Source of the DNA: Dama dama
Taxonomy: Eukaryota > Chordata > Mammalia > Artiodactyla > Cervidae
Assembly: GCF_033118175.1 (NCBI RefSeq)
Contig: NC_083711.1
Span: 47,130,001-47,194,000 of the forward strand
Direction of reading: 5' to 3'
DNA: 64,000 bases
A program made the position numbers and the translations under genes. Below are positions 11,813 to 22,843 of the stretch, piece after piece (the first letter of the stretch is position 1; each line of letters starts with the position of its first letter). A model generated the notes under the pieces. That model was not told where the DNA came from, searched no databases, and saw only the letters and a program-made list of their open reading frames with translations.

Positions 11813-13290
11813 GAAGCATCACTACAAACAAAGCTAGTGGAGGTGATGGAATTCCACTTGAGCTATTTCAATTCTAAAAGACAATGCTGTGAAAGTGTTG
11901 TACTCAATATGTCAGCAAATCTGGAAAATTCAGCACTGGCCACAGTACTGGAAAAGGTCAGTTTCCTTTCCAATCCCAAAGAAAGGCAATGCCAAAGAAT
12001 GTTCAAACTACTGGACAATGGCACTCATCTCACATGCTAGCAAAGTGATGCTCAAAATTCTCCAAGCCAGGCTTCAACAGTACATGAACTGTGAATTTCC
12101 AGATGTTTAACCTGGATTTAGAAAAGGCGAGGAACCAGAAATCAAATTGCCAACATCCAATGGATAATCAAAAAAGCAAGAGAGTTCCAAAAAAACAGCT
12201 ACTTTTTTTTATTGACTATGCCAAAACCTTTGACTGTGTGGATCAGAACAAACTGTGGAAAATTCTTAAAGAGATGTGAATACCAGACCACTTGACCTGC
12301 CTCCTGAGAAATCTGTATGCAGACCAGGAAGCAACAGTTAGAACTGTACATGGAACAACAGACTGGGTCCAAATAGGAAAAGGAGTACATCAAGGTTGTA
12401 TATTGTCACCCTGTTTATTTAACTTATATGCAGAGTACATCATGAGAAACGCTGGGCTGGAGGAAGCACAAGCTGGAATCAAGATTGCCAGGAGAAATAT
12501 CAATAACCTCAGATATGCAGATGACACCACCCTTATGGCAGAAAGTGAAGAAGAACTAAAGAGCCTCTTGATGAAAGTGAAGGAGGAGAGTGAAAAAGTT
12601 GGCTTAAAACTCAATGTTCAGAAAACTGAGATCATGGCATCTGGTCCCATCTCTTCATGGCAAATAGACGGGGAAGCAATGGAAACAGTGAGATACTTTA
12701 TTTTTGGGAGCTCCAAAATCACTGCAGATGGTGATTGCAGTCATGAAACTAAAAGACGCTTACTCCTTGGAAGGAAAGTTATGACCAACCTAGACAGAAC
12801 ATTAAAAAGCAGAGACATTACTTTACCAACAAAAGTCTGTCTAGTCAAAGCTGTGGTTTTTCCAGTGGTTATGTATGGATGTGAGAGTTGGACTACAAAG
12901 AAAGCTGAGCACCGAAAAATTGATGCTTTTGAACTGTGGTGCTGGAGAAGACTCTTGAGAGTCCCTTGGACTGCAAGGAGATCCAACCAGTCCATTCTAA
13001 AGGAAATCAGTCCTGAATATTCATTGGAAGGACTGATGCTGAAGTTGAAACTCCAATACTTTGGCCACTTGATGCAAAAGCCTGACTCTTTGGAAAAGAT
13101 CCTGATGCTGGGAAAGATTGAAGGTAGGAGGAGAAGGGGATGAGAGAGGATGAGATGGATGGCATCACCAACACAATGGATGTGAGTTTGAGTAGGCTCT
13201 GGGAGCTGGTGATGGACAGGGAAGCCTGGTGTGCTACAGTCCATGGGGTTGCAAAGATTCGGACATGACTGAGCAACAGAACTGAACTGA
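11813..13290 (+). mobile_element. BovB LINE, RT region to 3' end
   Basis: About 1.48 kb of BovB, starting upstream of the RT core ('aaagctagtggaggtgatgg') and ending at the terminal ACTGA repeats (actgaactga at 13281-13290). It lacks the endonuclease half. A frameshift lies between 11889-12110 and the next frame. Further decay is one TGA at 12277-12279 and a CGA-to-TGA change at 13141-13143. Confidence 0.93.
12091..13143 (+). pseudogene. BovB ORF2 RT, nearly open frame with YADD
   Basis: One reading frame spans about 350 codons and is broken only by a TGA at 12277-12279. Motif A (Asp-Tyr-Ala-Lys-Thr-Phe-Asp) lies near 12213-12233. The catalytic YADD box lies at 12514-12525, followed by the Glu/Lys-rich helix, the Asn-Val-Gln-Lys-Thr stretch and the C-terminal Trp-Cys-Trp-Arg-Arg segment. 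The frame closes at a TGA where a CGA is expected, typical of CpG decay. It lacks the N-terminal endonuclease and cannot act alone. Confidence 0.88.
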
Positions 13291-13293
13291 AGC

Positions 13294-13476
13294 CATGTCA
13301 GCTCTTTTGTAACACCATGAACTGTAGCCCATCATCTGTCCATTGGATTTCTCAGGCCAGAATACTGGAGTGCATTGTCATTTCCTTCTCCAGTAGATTT
13401 TCCCAATCCAGGGATTGAACCCACATCTCCTGCATTGGCAAGGGGGTTCTTTACCCCTGACTCACAAGAGAAGCCC
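13294..13476 (-). mobile_element. Bov-tA type SINE, diverged
   Basis: The tail-first order (tcagctcttttgtaacacc, then ccttctccag, then a degraded tRNA-like head ending in agaagccc) marks a minus-strand Bov-tA. It directly follows the BovB 3' end, suggesting insertion at or next to that A/T-rich terminus. Confidence 0.75.
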
Positions 13477-14889
13477 AGCCTAGGATTAGCTGAGATTATT
13501 TTGATATATGTTTTTTGCTTTTTAACCATGTCTCCTGCCTCCTCTTTCTGTCCTCTTCTCTGCCATATTCGCTCCATCAAGACCTTTGCCTGATGCATAA
13601 TAGGCACCTATTATATATTTAATGAGGAAATCAGTCTTACCTAATTAACTTAATATTGCTTTGACAATAATTTCAGCTCTCAGTCAATCTAGGAGTAAGC
13701 AAGAGGAACTACTGCTTTGAACTTAATCTCCTGCAAGAAAGACAAACTGAGCCAATGGGAGAGATAAAAACTTTGGAGAATGTGAACAATGTTCTTGGAA
13801 TTGATAATAAAGCTGTGGAAAGGAATGCTGGGAGACAGCCAGACATCTACCCAGGACTTCAGGAAGGCACATCTCAAAAAGTATAAGACAAATTAGGTAT
13901 GACCACATGGACAGAGATTCTAAAAGGAAAGATTGCTTCAGAGAGGTGGAAGAATAACAACGACAGTCTGATAATACAGTCATTGATTATATTTTTTAAG
14001 CAAAAAATGGAACCTTAGGTACTGTCTGGGATGAGATCATATTTTAAAAAGACATGTACAAAAGATAGAATCAACAGTGTATAATCAAAAGGAAAACAAA
14101 GGTGCCATAAACCCATTAAAACTGTGAGTCAAAGTCCAAAATTGGCTGTGGAGTACAAAAAATAGAATATAGAGTTTAAGTTTCCTCTAAAAAATTACAA
14201 TTTACTCTTCTCAAATTGAGAACATGAAGAGTCAGATCCATTTGGGTTAGACAGAGTAACATTAGTAAAAGTCTAAACTCAATGTTTTGCTTTCAAATTT
14301 TGTATCAAGAGAAATTACTTTCAAGTTGAAAAAAGAAGAAACATGAAGAAGTAAAATGAGGCACAAGATAGACTAGGAAAAATACATTACTGGGGTGATC
14401 TATGTAGCTGGGAGTGTTAAAACAACTTGCAAACATGCAATTTTTAAGGAACCAGGCTGACTGGTATAGAGGGGGAAAACCTCATCCTAAAGCTCACAAA
14501 GGGTAAAATAAATTTCTGCAGCTGCATACCTACTAGTTTGGATTGTTCATGGTAAAATTCTAAAGCATGTTATTGGGGGTCACAAAGGAGTGTACCTTAA
14601 GCATTTTCCATGAACCAGGAGTATAGCAGGATGCTAAAACCAACCAACCAATCAAAACAACAACTACCAATGAGGCTTCCTCACACAAATAAGCTTGGGA
14701 AATGTTGGGTTAATTCAAGTTAAATGGGACTTCCAATATTGCACTTTATACTGTACAATATGCACTGGGACTTCCCCCAAAAAAGGGCATATAGTATGTG
14801 TTATCTCAAATTTAACTGATCATGGAAGATTTTTCCTTTTTTTCTTTTAGCATTTCACAGATGCTAGAATCTTGTTGAATATAATTTGG
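13477..14889. other. Single-copy AT-rich DNA
   Basis: No recognised repeat or gene. The 86-codon minus frame near 13723-13983 has no motif I recognise. Confidence 0.45.
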
Positions 14890-15670
14890 GGAAACAGTGT
14901 TCTGGTGGCATGCTGCAATATTTTTATATTTAGGGTCTTTGTGTTCAATCGACACTTTTACTAATAATTTAAATGAAAACAAGAGGGTCTGCTTATCATA
15001 TCGACAGCCAACACAAAGCTTGGAGATACAGCTAATATGATGGATGATGGAATTTAGTTTTAAAAATATTATGACAGGTTGAAATATTGGGCTAAGCCCA
15101 ACAAGACATTATTAGGCTCCAAGATCATCTCACAGGATAAGAGACACCTGGCTTAGCAGCAGTTTCTATGAACAAAAGCTAGAGGGTTCACTTGACTATA
15201 AATTTAGTATGAGCCAATAGTGTGTTGCCCTTGCAAAGAAAACATAGTGAAACTGTTACACTAGGATGTTTTCACAGATGAAAAAACATCTAGACAGGGG
15301 CATCGCTAACTGCATTGTCTTCATTGCTGGTCATACAACATTTGAAACATTTGGAAGTGAAGTTAGGTATTGGATGTGCTCAACTGAGGATCACAAAAAA
15401 GGGAAGATGTCTGGGTGCTATGTTACACTAGCAACACAAAACTAGAAGTGTTTGGTGCAAATATATGAATATTTGAATTAAACTCCATACAAGCAAAGGT
15501 TTTCTGATCCGTCTCATTTCAAGGAGAAACAAATTAAAATGCTGATTTATAAGATGGTGAGCTTGTTATTCTTGGATATCTTCAAGTCAGGCTGGATGAC
15601 TGTCTTTCCAGGACACTGTAGGTGGAATTCCTATACCGACTCCCACTTTCTGAGTCTAAATGGTTTCTAG
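14890..15670 (+). mobile_element. L3/CR1 LINE remnant, RT end to 3' end
   Basis: Several stretches in the right order resemble the mammalian CR1-clade L3 element: 'cacaaagcttggagatacag', 'gggctaagcccaacaagac', 'agtatgagccaatagtgtg' and the 3' terminal 'caggctggatgactgtcttt'. CR1 elements stopped moving early in mammalian history, in keeping with the heavy divergence. No open frame remains. About 780 bases is long for such an old copy. Confidence 0.7.
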
Positions 15671-16755
15671 AAGTCTATGATACTAGGCATTTAAATATTG
15701 TTTTTCTGGTCACTAGAATCTTATAAGATTTTCATATACAGCACTGAAAATGCTAGACCAGGAAATTACCTTAGAAACAATCTATGTAAGACTCTGCTTT
15801 TTGGAAGTGAGAAACTAAGGCTCAGAATATTTCCATTCCTTAATTTTCCAGATGTTTCCTGGGTGCAAAGCCCTGAAATATGTATCTGTAGAGAGCACCA
15901 AGAAGAACAAGGAGAACTTGATTACCATAAGTTTATAATCTCAGTAGCCAAAGCACAACACAGAGATACAAAACATATGTAGTTGAGGCAATTCATTCTG
16001 ATTGGCAGATCAGGAAATATGAAAGTTGGGAAGGTATTCCAGCAGAGAAAAATCAGCAAACTCCACAGGAGAAAAGCATTTGGGGAAGTGACTTTCATGG
16101 AGTTGGAAGTGGTCTCATGTAGGACCAATGCAGGATAAAGGACTGTGGAGTCCCTAGAAAGGGACTCAGGTCCATTTGAGTCAGAAGTACTGAGACCTGG
16201 ATCCCAGACACCTTGAGTATGATCTCAAGAATAGACATAGATTCCAGGTGGACATATTTCTTTAGGCCCACAAACTCATTGCCTCAATGGGGAAAGACAT
16301 AGACAAAGGAGGGCCAGAGAAATGTCTTCTAAACCTCAGGGCCAAGGACAGAAGCCCCTTTTGTCACAGTGTAGGAATTTTGATTTTATTTTGGAGCCAC
16401 TCAAGATTTCTTTTCAGAGGAAAGTGGAGGATCATTTGAAAAGGGCATACTGCTGAGTCTGGAATCAACATTTTCACATCCCTAGTCCAATATGTCCCCT
16501 GTAACTCCACACGGTGCCTATTAAGTTTTGTGTTCCACATTGACTGACCTCTAACTTAACTGTTATGGGCACCTACTATTCTTGGTATGGATCTAAAACA
16601 AAACATATAAATATTTCCAAAAGGAATCAACAGTGCCTATTCACATTAAAAACTGATTTTATTTAAGGGGATAAGACAATATGAAGAATAAAGTATCAGA
16701 GATCATTAAATCAGTCCAAAAGTAACATGACTATTTACTGAATACCCCACATATA

Positions 16756-16757
<2 letters not shown>
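15671..16757. other. Single-copy DNA
   Basis: No clear repeat family or coding frame. The segment at 15745-15860 ('agaaactaaggctcag') is faintly MIR-like but too weak to call. Confidence 0.4.

Positions 16758-16792
<35 letters not shown>
16758..16792. repeat. (TG)n microsatellite
   Basis: About 17 uninterrupted GT dinucleotides. Long pure tracts of this kind are usually length-polymorphic. Confidence 0.95.
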
Positions 16793-16796
16793 TTTC

Positions 16797-16950
16797 TAAA
16801 CCTTGCAACAACCCTACAATGTTGTTATGGTTAATCCCAATCAACAAATGAAGAACTGTAATTGAGCATGTAATGCCCACCAATAAAATCACTGAACCTG
16901 GGTAAAAACTCAAGTTTTTTCTGATCAAAATGCTCATGATATTCCCTCTA
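16797..16950 (+). repeat. MIR SINE fragment
   Basis: Resembles the MIR 3' half: 'ttgcaacaaccctacaatg', 'aacaaatgaagaactg', 'actgaacctgggt' and 'aaaatgctcatga' in order. It lies directly after the (TG)n tract. Confidence 0.6.
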
Positions 16951-17040
16951 CAGCACTCAATAGTCTAGAGGGGAAAGGGCAGCAATGTTGTTCAGATTGT
17001 CCTTTCCTGTGTGTTAAACTCTATTTTACAAGAATAATGT

Positions 17041-17096
17041 GAAAGTGAAAGTTGCTCAGTCAAGTCCGACTCTTTGCAATCCCATAGACTGTACAG
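17041..17096 (-). mobile_element. Bov SINE tail remnant
   Basis: Only the BovB-like tail of a Bov-tA SINE is present ('gaaagttgctcagtcaag', 'tccgactctttgcaatccc'). The tRNA head is missing, either deleted or never copied. Confidence 0.75.
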
Positions 17097-17211
17097 AATG
17101 TAAATTCCTCAAGGCAAATTAATCTACTTCACACTTTCCCTATTCCCTACAGCTGCAATTAGTACAGTAATAGCATATAACAAGCAATTTAATCCAGTTG
17201 ATAAACCACTG

Positions 17212-17317
17212 ATTCATTCAGCAAATATTTATGAAAAGTCTACTGTGTGCCAGGCACTGTTCCTGGCTTCCAGGATATACCAATGAACAAAACATGCAAA
17301 TTCCCAGCCCTCAGGCA
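17212..17317 (-). repeat. L2 LINE 3' end
   Basis: Reverse complement of the L2 3' terminus: 'attcattcagcaaatattta', 'gtgtgccaggcactgttcc', 'aatgaacaaaaca' and 'ccagccctca'. It ends where an LTR fragment begins. Confidence 0.7.
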
Positions 17318-17822
17318 AAATTCAGTTCCTTGCAATCTTAAGACTGAAGTCCTTGTGTTCCTGGTTGATGTGAAGGAAGATCAACCTCAGCTTCTGGATC
17401 ATGTTCACCGTGCCTGACACATGGCCCTCTCTATAATAGGGCAGTTGCTCATGCAAGGCCAACAAAAGAAGGTCTCTTCTCCTTCCAGCTTCTGACCTCT
17501 AGATTCAAATTCATAGGGCTCATGTGATTATGTCAGGCCCAGTCAGGTCTTCTCTGTTTTAACTCAATCAGTTGTTTAAATGTACTTAAGTAGATATACT
17601 TAAATGTACTTAAGTTACTAAAATGTTCAGCAATTAAAATAAAATGTAAATTTATAGTTAAGATTACTCATCTTAATTATGTCTTCAGCAATCTCTTTTG
17701 CTCTATGACATAACATAATCATAGCAGTGAGATCTCTTATTCATAGATCCCATCCACACTTAAGGGAAGGGATTAAACAAGACAGACACATTGAGTTAAT
17801 CTTAGGATTCTATCTATCACAG
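17318..17822 (-). mobile_element. MaLR/ERVL-type LTR fragment
   Basis: Resembles the reverse complement of an old mammalian LTR: 'aattcagttccttgcaatct', 'gggctcatgtgattatgtca' and 'cacacttaagggaaggg' in order. The centre (17570-17690) is AT-rich and duplicated. No internal retroviral genes are present. The exact subfamily is uncertain. Confidence 0.55.
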
Positions 17823-17861
17823 GCAGTAAAGGAACTTGTGCCTTATAGTTTTAACTTATTA

Positions 17862-18110
17862 ATTCACTCATCATTAATATATACTTACTGAGCATGTGTT
17901 ATATACATACTATGCTATGGGCTACAGCTAAGTAAATGAATAGACAAATGCCACTGCCTTCAAGGGTCTAAAAATAAAAAAAAAAATTCAATAAATAAAA
18001 GTAATAATAAAACAATATGATAACTGCAATAAAAGAATTGTGTAAATGTGCAGATTGGGCACAGAACTGATAAATCATCTAGAAGGCCAGATAGCATTGT
18101 GAAAATGATG
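17862..18110 (-). repeat. L2 LINE 3' end
   Basis: A second L2 3' terminus in reverse ('aattcactcatcattaatat', 'tactgagcatgtgtt', then 'ctgccttcaagggtct' and an A-rich region). It is heavily diverged. Confidence 0.55.
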
Positions 18111-20038
18111 CAATATCTGTTGTGTTAAGTGGACTCAAACCCTTCTGAATATTTAGCATTGATTTTGACACTTTCATGGAAGGAGTTACAATGGAGACAT
18201 ATTCTCCCTTACTGATACTAGCCTTTTTCTATGTAACAAAGGAATGCTGAATTTTTCCATCTACTTAAACATACCTGACAAAGTATGGCTACTCACTTTG
18301 TGGGCTAATCAATTTCTCAGTTAAGTCCATAAAATGAAGTTGATGAGTCTATGGAGAGGACTTTCTACATTCATGGATGGGGTCAGAAAAGTCCCAGTTT
18401 CTATTAACAGTAACAGAACTACTGGTGCTCAACATTCTTCCATCTGCAGGTTGGAAATATAGGTTAGGTCACACCACTAGTAAATCTATAGCAAGATCCC
18501 ACAGGGCAATAAAAAACAGTGAACACATTCATTTCTTGGCTTATAGACAGGGGAAGTACATGCATGCCTGGACTCCAAAGGAATGACTTTGTACAGTTCT
18601 GTTTGTAGTTACACATGGTCTGTGTAAACAGATGAAGGGTACTTGGCTTCCTTTTGAACCAGGAAGGGTAAGAAGACTCTAGCAGCCAAAAGAAAAATAT
18701 TGATTGTTGGCTACAAACAAATTTGATCAATGGTCTGGGAGCTTCAACTTGCCATTCTATTTCCTTAGCAAGCACTTCATCTTGTGCCAGCCACTGCTGT
18801 GCACCGTGTTTGATTTTGCAGACTGGCTATTCATCATCGCTTGGTTTTCTCACCAAGCGCAAAGGTGCCAACAAGGCTGTTTGCTGCCTCATGATAGCAG
18901 GTGGCAATGTTGGCAGTTAAATAGTCAGCAAGACGTTAATCTCACTCTTATTGCTTTGTTCCAGAAAAACACAGAACTGAATGGAATCCCATTTCCCCAC
19001 CTCCCAAGTTTTTTCAACTATCAGATTATTGGGGGAAAAAAAAACCAAAACTCAAGAAATTTAGCAACATAGAAGTTCCTTATAGCTCAGGGACCCTAAT
19101 TGATACATATTTCTAGAATAAACAAAGGACATATTCACAAAAAGAGCCAGGCTAATATGTCAGGGGAGAACTTTTTTTTGTAAAATGAAATACGGGAATT
19201 GTCTTTAATATAAGACTTTGAGTGTTTGATTGTTTCATTCATGTGATCTGCAGTGTTTCTCAGCCTCAGCACAACTGACATCTGAGGCCATAGATCATTC
19301 CAGAGTAAAATGAAAATGATGAGAATCATGTTGATTGTCTGTCTAGATCCCTTCAGAATCCTTTAATGATTTCTTTGTGTGAATCCACATCCCAGCTCCC
19401 CTGTACTGTGCTCTCAAAGGCTTACCTCTGCACTTTGCTTCACAGAACGGTTCTTGGCTGACTGGAGCTGCTCCACTCGTAGGTGCAGAGAGCCAGGGAT
19501 GCCTAGGAGATATTGGGTTTCAGCCTAGCTTATGGGATCAACTCTGGGACGTAATTTCTGTTTTAGTCTACCATGGAGACAAGCTGAGATTGGGTTGACT
19601 TCCCTCTTTCTGACTCCCTCATTAACTTCTTCCAGAAGATCTTCCTTAACAAATCACCTCCACAATCAGACAAGCATTTTAAGAGATTCTTCTGGCTGTG
19701 ACAAGGAGAAAAGAGGATAGGCTGAGATCAAATGAAAATAACACCAGCCTCCTAAATATTGAGTATATCACAGTTCTCTGGAGTAGAAGCATCTCAGATG
19801 GGAATGCTGTCCAAACTTCATTCAAAGCAGGAACCTCTTGTAAGCATTCTTTAACAGATCAGCTTTAGCTTGAAGATCTAGAAGCTTATTCTCTTACAAC
19901 ACAATCTTTTTTCATAGGATTGTAACAGTCATAAATTCTTCCTATAATGAGTCTAGATGGGTCTCCCATGAAGTCTGCACATTGTTCCCAGTTCTGCTGT
20001 TTAGAATCTCACAGATTAAAACTAATCCTTTGACCACA
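18111..20038. other. Mostly single-copy DNA
   Basis: No gene recognised. The frame at 18704-19072 (122 codons, plus) has no known motif, no clear Kozak context and no flanking splice signals that I trust. A possible MER20-like fragment is listed separately. Confidence 0.4.
19248..19310 (+). repeat. Possible MER20-like hAT fragment
   Basis: The start 'gcagtgtttctcagcctcag' followed by 'cacaactgacatctgaggcc' resembles the terminal part of a MER20-type non-autonomous hAT transposon. It is short, so this is tentative. Confidence 0.4.
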
Positions 20039-20496
20039 TGGTTAATCGTATGTGTCAACTTGACTGAGCCCGCAGGGTGCCCAAATATTTGATCAAACAT
20101 TATTCTGGGTGTGTTTGTGAGGCTGTTTCTATCTGAGTATACTGAGTAAAACAGATTATCCTCCCTAAGATGGGAAGGCTTAATTCAATCAACTGAAGAT
20201 GGGAATTGAACAAAAGCTCTGAATGACAGGGATCTCCTCCTGTGTGACTACTTGAGCTAGGACATGGGTCTTTTTCTGCCTTCACACAAAATGAAAAACC
20301 AGCTCTTCTAGGGTTTTCACCTGCAGGCTCTCAGACTGGAACTATACCCCCAACTCTTCAGAGTCTCCAGCTTGCTATCTCCAGATCTGGGGACTACTCA
20401 GTCTTCATCATCACAGGAGCCAACTTCCTATAATAAATCTTGTAGTAAATATTTACCCCACTGGTCTTGTTTCTCTAGGGAACCCTGACTAACACA
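20039..20496 (+). mobile_element. Solo LTR, MaLR/ERVL-like
   Basis: Begins with TG and ends with CA (gaaccctgactaacaca). It carries 'catgtgtcaacttgactg'-like 5' sequence (read here as tatgtgtcaacttgactga) and a polyadenylation-type signal (aataaa) near 20433. About 458 bases with no internal proviral genes, so it fits a solo LTR left by recombination. I could not see a convincing 5-base target duplication. The subfamily name is not certain. Confidence 0.6.
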
Positions 20497-20731
20497 ATGT
20501 AATATCCCTCAGGTAGGGATTTCCCTATGTAGTCTGATTTAAGAGCACCTGATATCACAAATGTACCCTGTCCATTCCAGCCTGTCAGAACTGACTGGTA
20601 TTGAATACACTGTTTTGGATAGAGGGGTTGTACTGCCATAAAACTTTGGTTAAATGTAAGCTTACAGGAGAAGTACGTGAGAAAATAACACATGAATTCA
20701 AGAACAATTTTTACTTCACTACCAGAGACTT

Positions 20732-20938
20732 GGGGCTTCTCTAGTGGCGCAGGTGGTAAAGAAGCTGTCTGCAATGCAGGAGACCCAATTTCCATCCCTG
20801 GGTTGGGAAGATCACCTGGAGAAGGGAATGGCTAACTATATCAGTATTCTCACCTGGAGAATTCCATGGACAGAGGAGCCTGGCAGGCTATAGTCCATGG
20901 GATCCCAGAGCATCAGACACGATTGAACAACTAACACC
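20732..20938 (+). mobile_element. Bov-tA type SINE
   Basis: The tRNA-like head (ggggcttctctagtggcgc) is followed by 'ccctgggttgggaagatcac' and the tail 'atggacagaggagcctggca'. Flanks share accagag (20721-20727 and about 20936-20942), a possible imperfect TSD. The B box has decayed (ATTTCCATCCC). Confidence 0.9.
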
Positions 20939-22843
20939 AGAGCTTTGAGTAGGTGAGATGCAGGAGAGTATGTTTTGACATGAGATGTAAAGTCTTGATA
21001 AAAGGATCAGTGCAGAGAATTAGGCTCTGGGAAGTTTCCATACATCAGGCTTCTAGGAATTCTGGGGTGGCATGAGGTGTCTGAGATGTGGAAGGGTACA
21101 AGAAGACAGACAAAAGACTGTTGGTGATCAATTTTTCCTCAGACTGGCTCAGCATAAAAAGAAATTCCCACTGATGATTTAAACTGACGTCTAGTTTACA
21201 CATATTTCTAAAAGAAATTAATAAATTTAATATTTTTGTATACATTTTTTAGACATGAACTATTTCCTTTGCTCACTTTTCATGTGGTGAATCCAGCTGT
21301 TAGGAACAGAATCAACAGAGTACTTCTTGGCTGTAAGACAATTGCTAAGACAATATATTAATATCTGACTTGGTTGGCAACTTTGGGATAAAATTCTCTA
21401 TGTGTGCAAGGCAAGGAACTAAAACCTCATGGCCATAAATTATAATCATCCATGAAGTGGTCTAGGCTCTTAAACCCTGGGGTAGAGAGATTTCGCATAA
21501 AGTAAACACTCAGTGAATTTTTTGTGTGTTAACAAGAATAGTTATTACCTGGGAAAAAAATTAACATTTTCTTGAGAATGTTACTTTCATCTATTTTTAA
21601 TCTTGGCCATTTCTCTTTACATGTTACTCAACAATTAACGAGTTAATAAAAGATATTTGAAAAATGATATCTGGCACTGAGTTTTTTGAAGATCTAGACA
21701 TCTTAACAGGATTCATTTATTTAACTTACACTACCCTACTTGATAGTAATTTTAAGTAATAGTAAGGTAGATAGTATCTACCTTACTTGATAGTAATTTT
21801 CCTTTGACTATACACCAACAGCACTTCTAATGTCAATCAGCTTTATTTATACACAGCCACTCTCTGAAGAGAATGCATATCATTTCTAATTTATGGCTCT
21901 AAATTATTTTTAATACTCTTTTATTGCACCAGATTATTGGTATTTATTTCAATCTCACCCTAAATTTCATCACTTTTTAAAACAGAAAACACTGGTCTGA
22001 AGCTCTAAAGAACTAGCTGAAGTCCAGAAATTAAAATATGGCTGGGTGCTTTTAAGCAAAGTCATAATATCTCTTTATGCCTGCTGTTTTTTCTTAGATG
22101 CTAATAGAGGTTTTAAAGCACATGATTTTTGAAATGACTCTAAATTAGAATATTCTACAATTGGAATGTGTAGTTTTCACACAAATGTGTATGCTCTTGT
22201 TTTAGCAATATTTTTTTTTAAATTCAGGTAAATAAAAAAGTGCATTCAGTCTCAAATACTTAAAAGAATGGCTAGGAAGAAGTTAAGCCATCTCTAGCAT
22301 TATAACTTTATCCTAGCTTATTAAGTGATGGGAAATGTCAGAAGATATAGAGTAGGGAAGATATACTCTCTTCAACATGCAATGTCTTATCTTTAAACTC
22401 ACTGAGCTTCAACTTCCTGAGATCTTAGGAGACATCAGAGCTTTCCTCCCAACTTCAGATTCCTTACTGGTACTGAGCTTGCATCCCAGTATAAGTGGGA
22501 AGTTAGCTTTTTATTGAATTTTGAATTAAACTGTGTGGTTTTAACTGATAATGAAGATGACTACCAGGTCACTGGCACATCCAAACTGTACGGAGAATTT
22601 GCAGCAGAAGTACCAAGAACTCTCCAGGGAATGCTCTTGGAAAACACATGATGGTTTCCCTTCTTTTATAGAAACCAAAGCCTATGGAGATTGTATAGCT
22701 AGACTTGTATTTAAGATGTAAATATGTAAAAATATATACAGAGTCAATATAGACTGAGAGATAAAGATATTTGAGCTTGGATTACTCACACTGAATCAGC
22801 CTCCATCAGTTTTTTGGATCCTCACATGATGTTTATCAGTTTT
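20939..22843. other. AT-rich single-copy DNA
   Basis: About 1.9 kb with no recognised repeat or gene. A short inverted repeat, aaggtaga / tctacctt, lies near 21764-21785, next to a duplicated 'cttgatagtaatttt'. Confidence 0.45.

Noticed and set aside
12741..13244. A 167-codon minus frame opposite the BovB RT.
   Set aside because: It is the antisense shadow of the BovB ORF2. Similar shadows occur opposite other BovB copies, e.g. 38996-39559.
18704..19072. A 122-codon plus frame in non-repeat DNA.
   Set aside because: No recognisable domain, no signal peptide and no supporting splice or promoter context. A frame of this size is expected by chance in 64 kb.
21764..21785. A short inverted repeat as a possible terminator or operator.
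   Set aside because: The arm is only about 8 bases, in AT-rich DNA with no gene nearby. Bacterial-type terminators do not apply in a mammalian genome.
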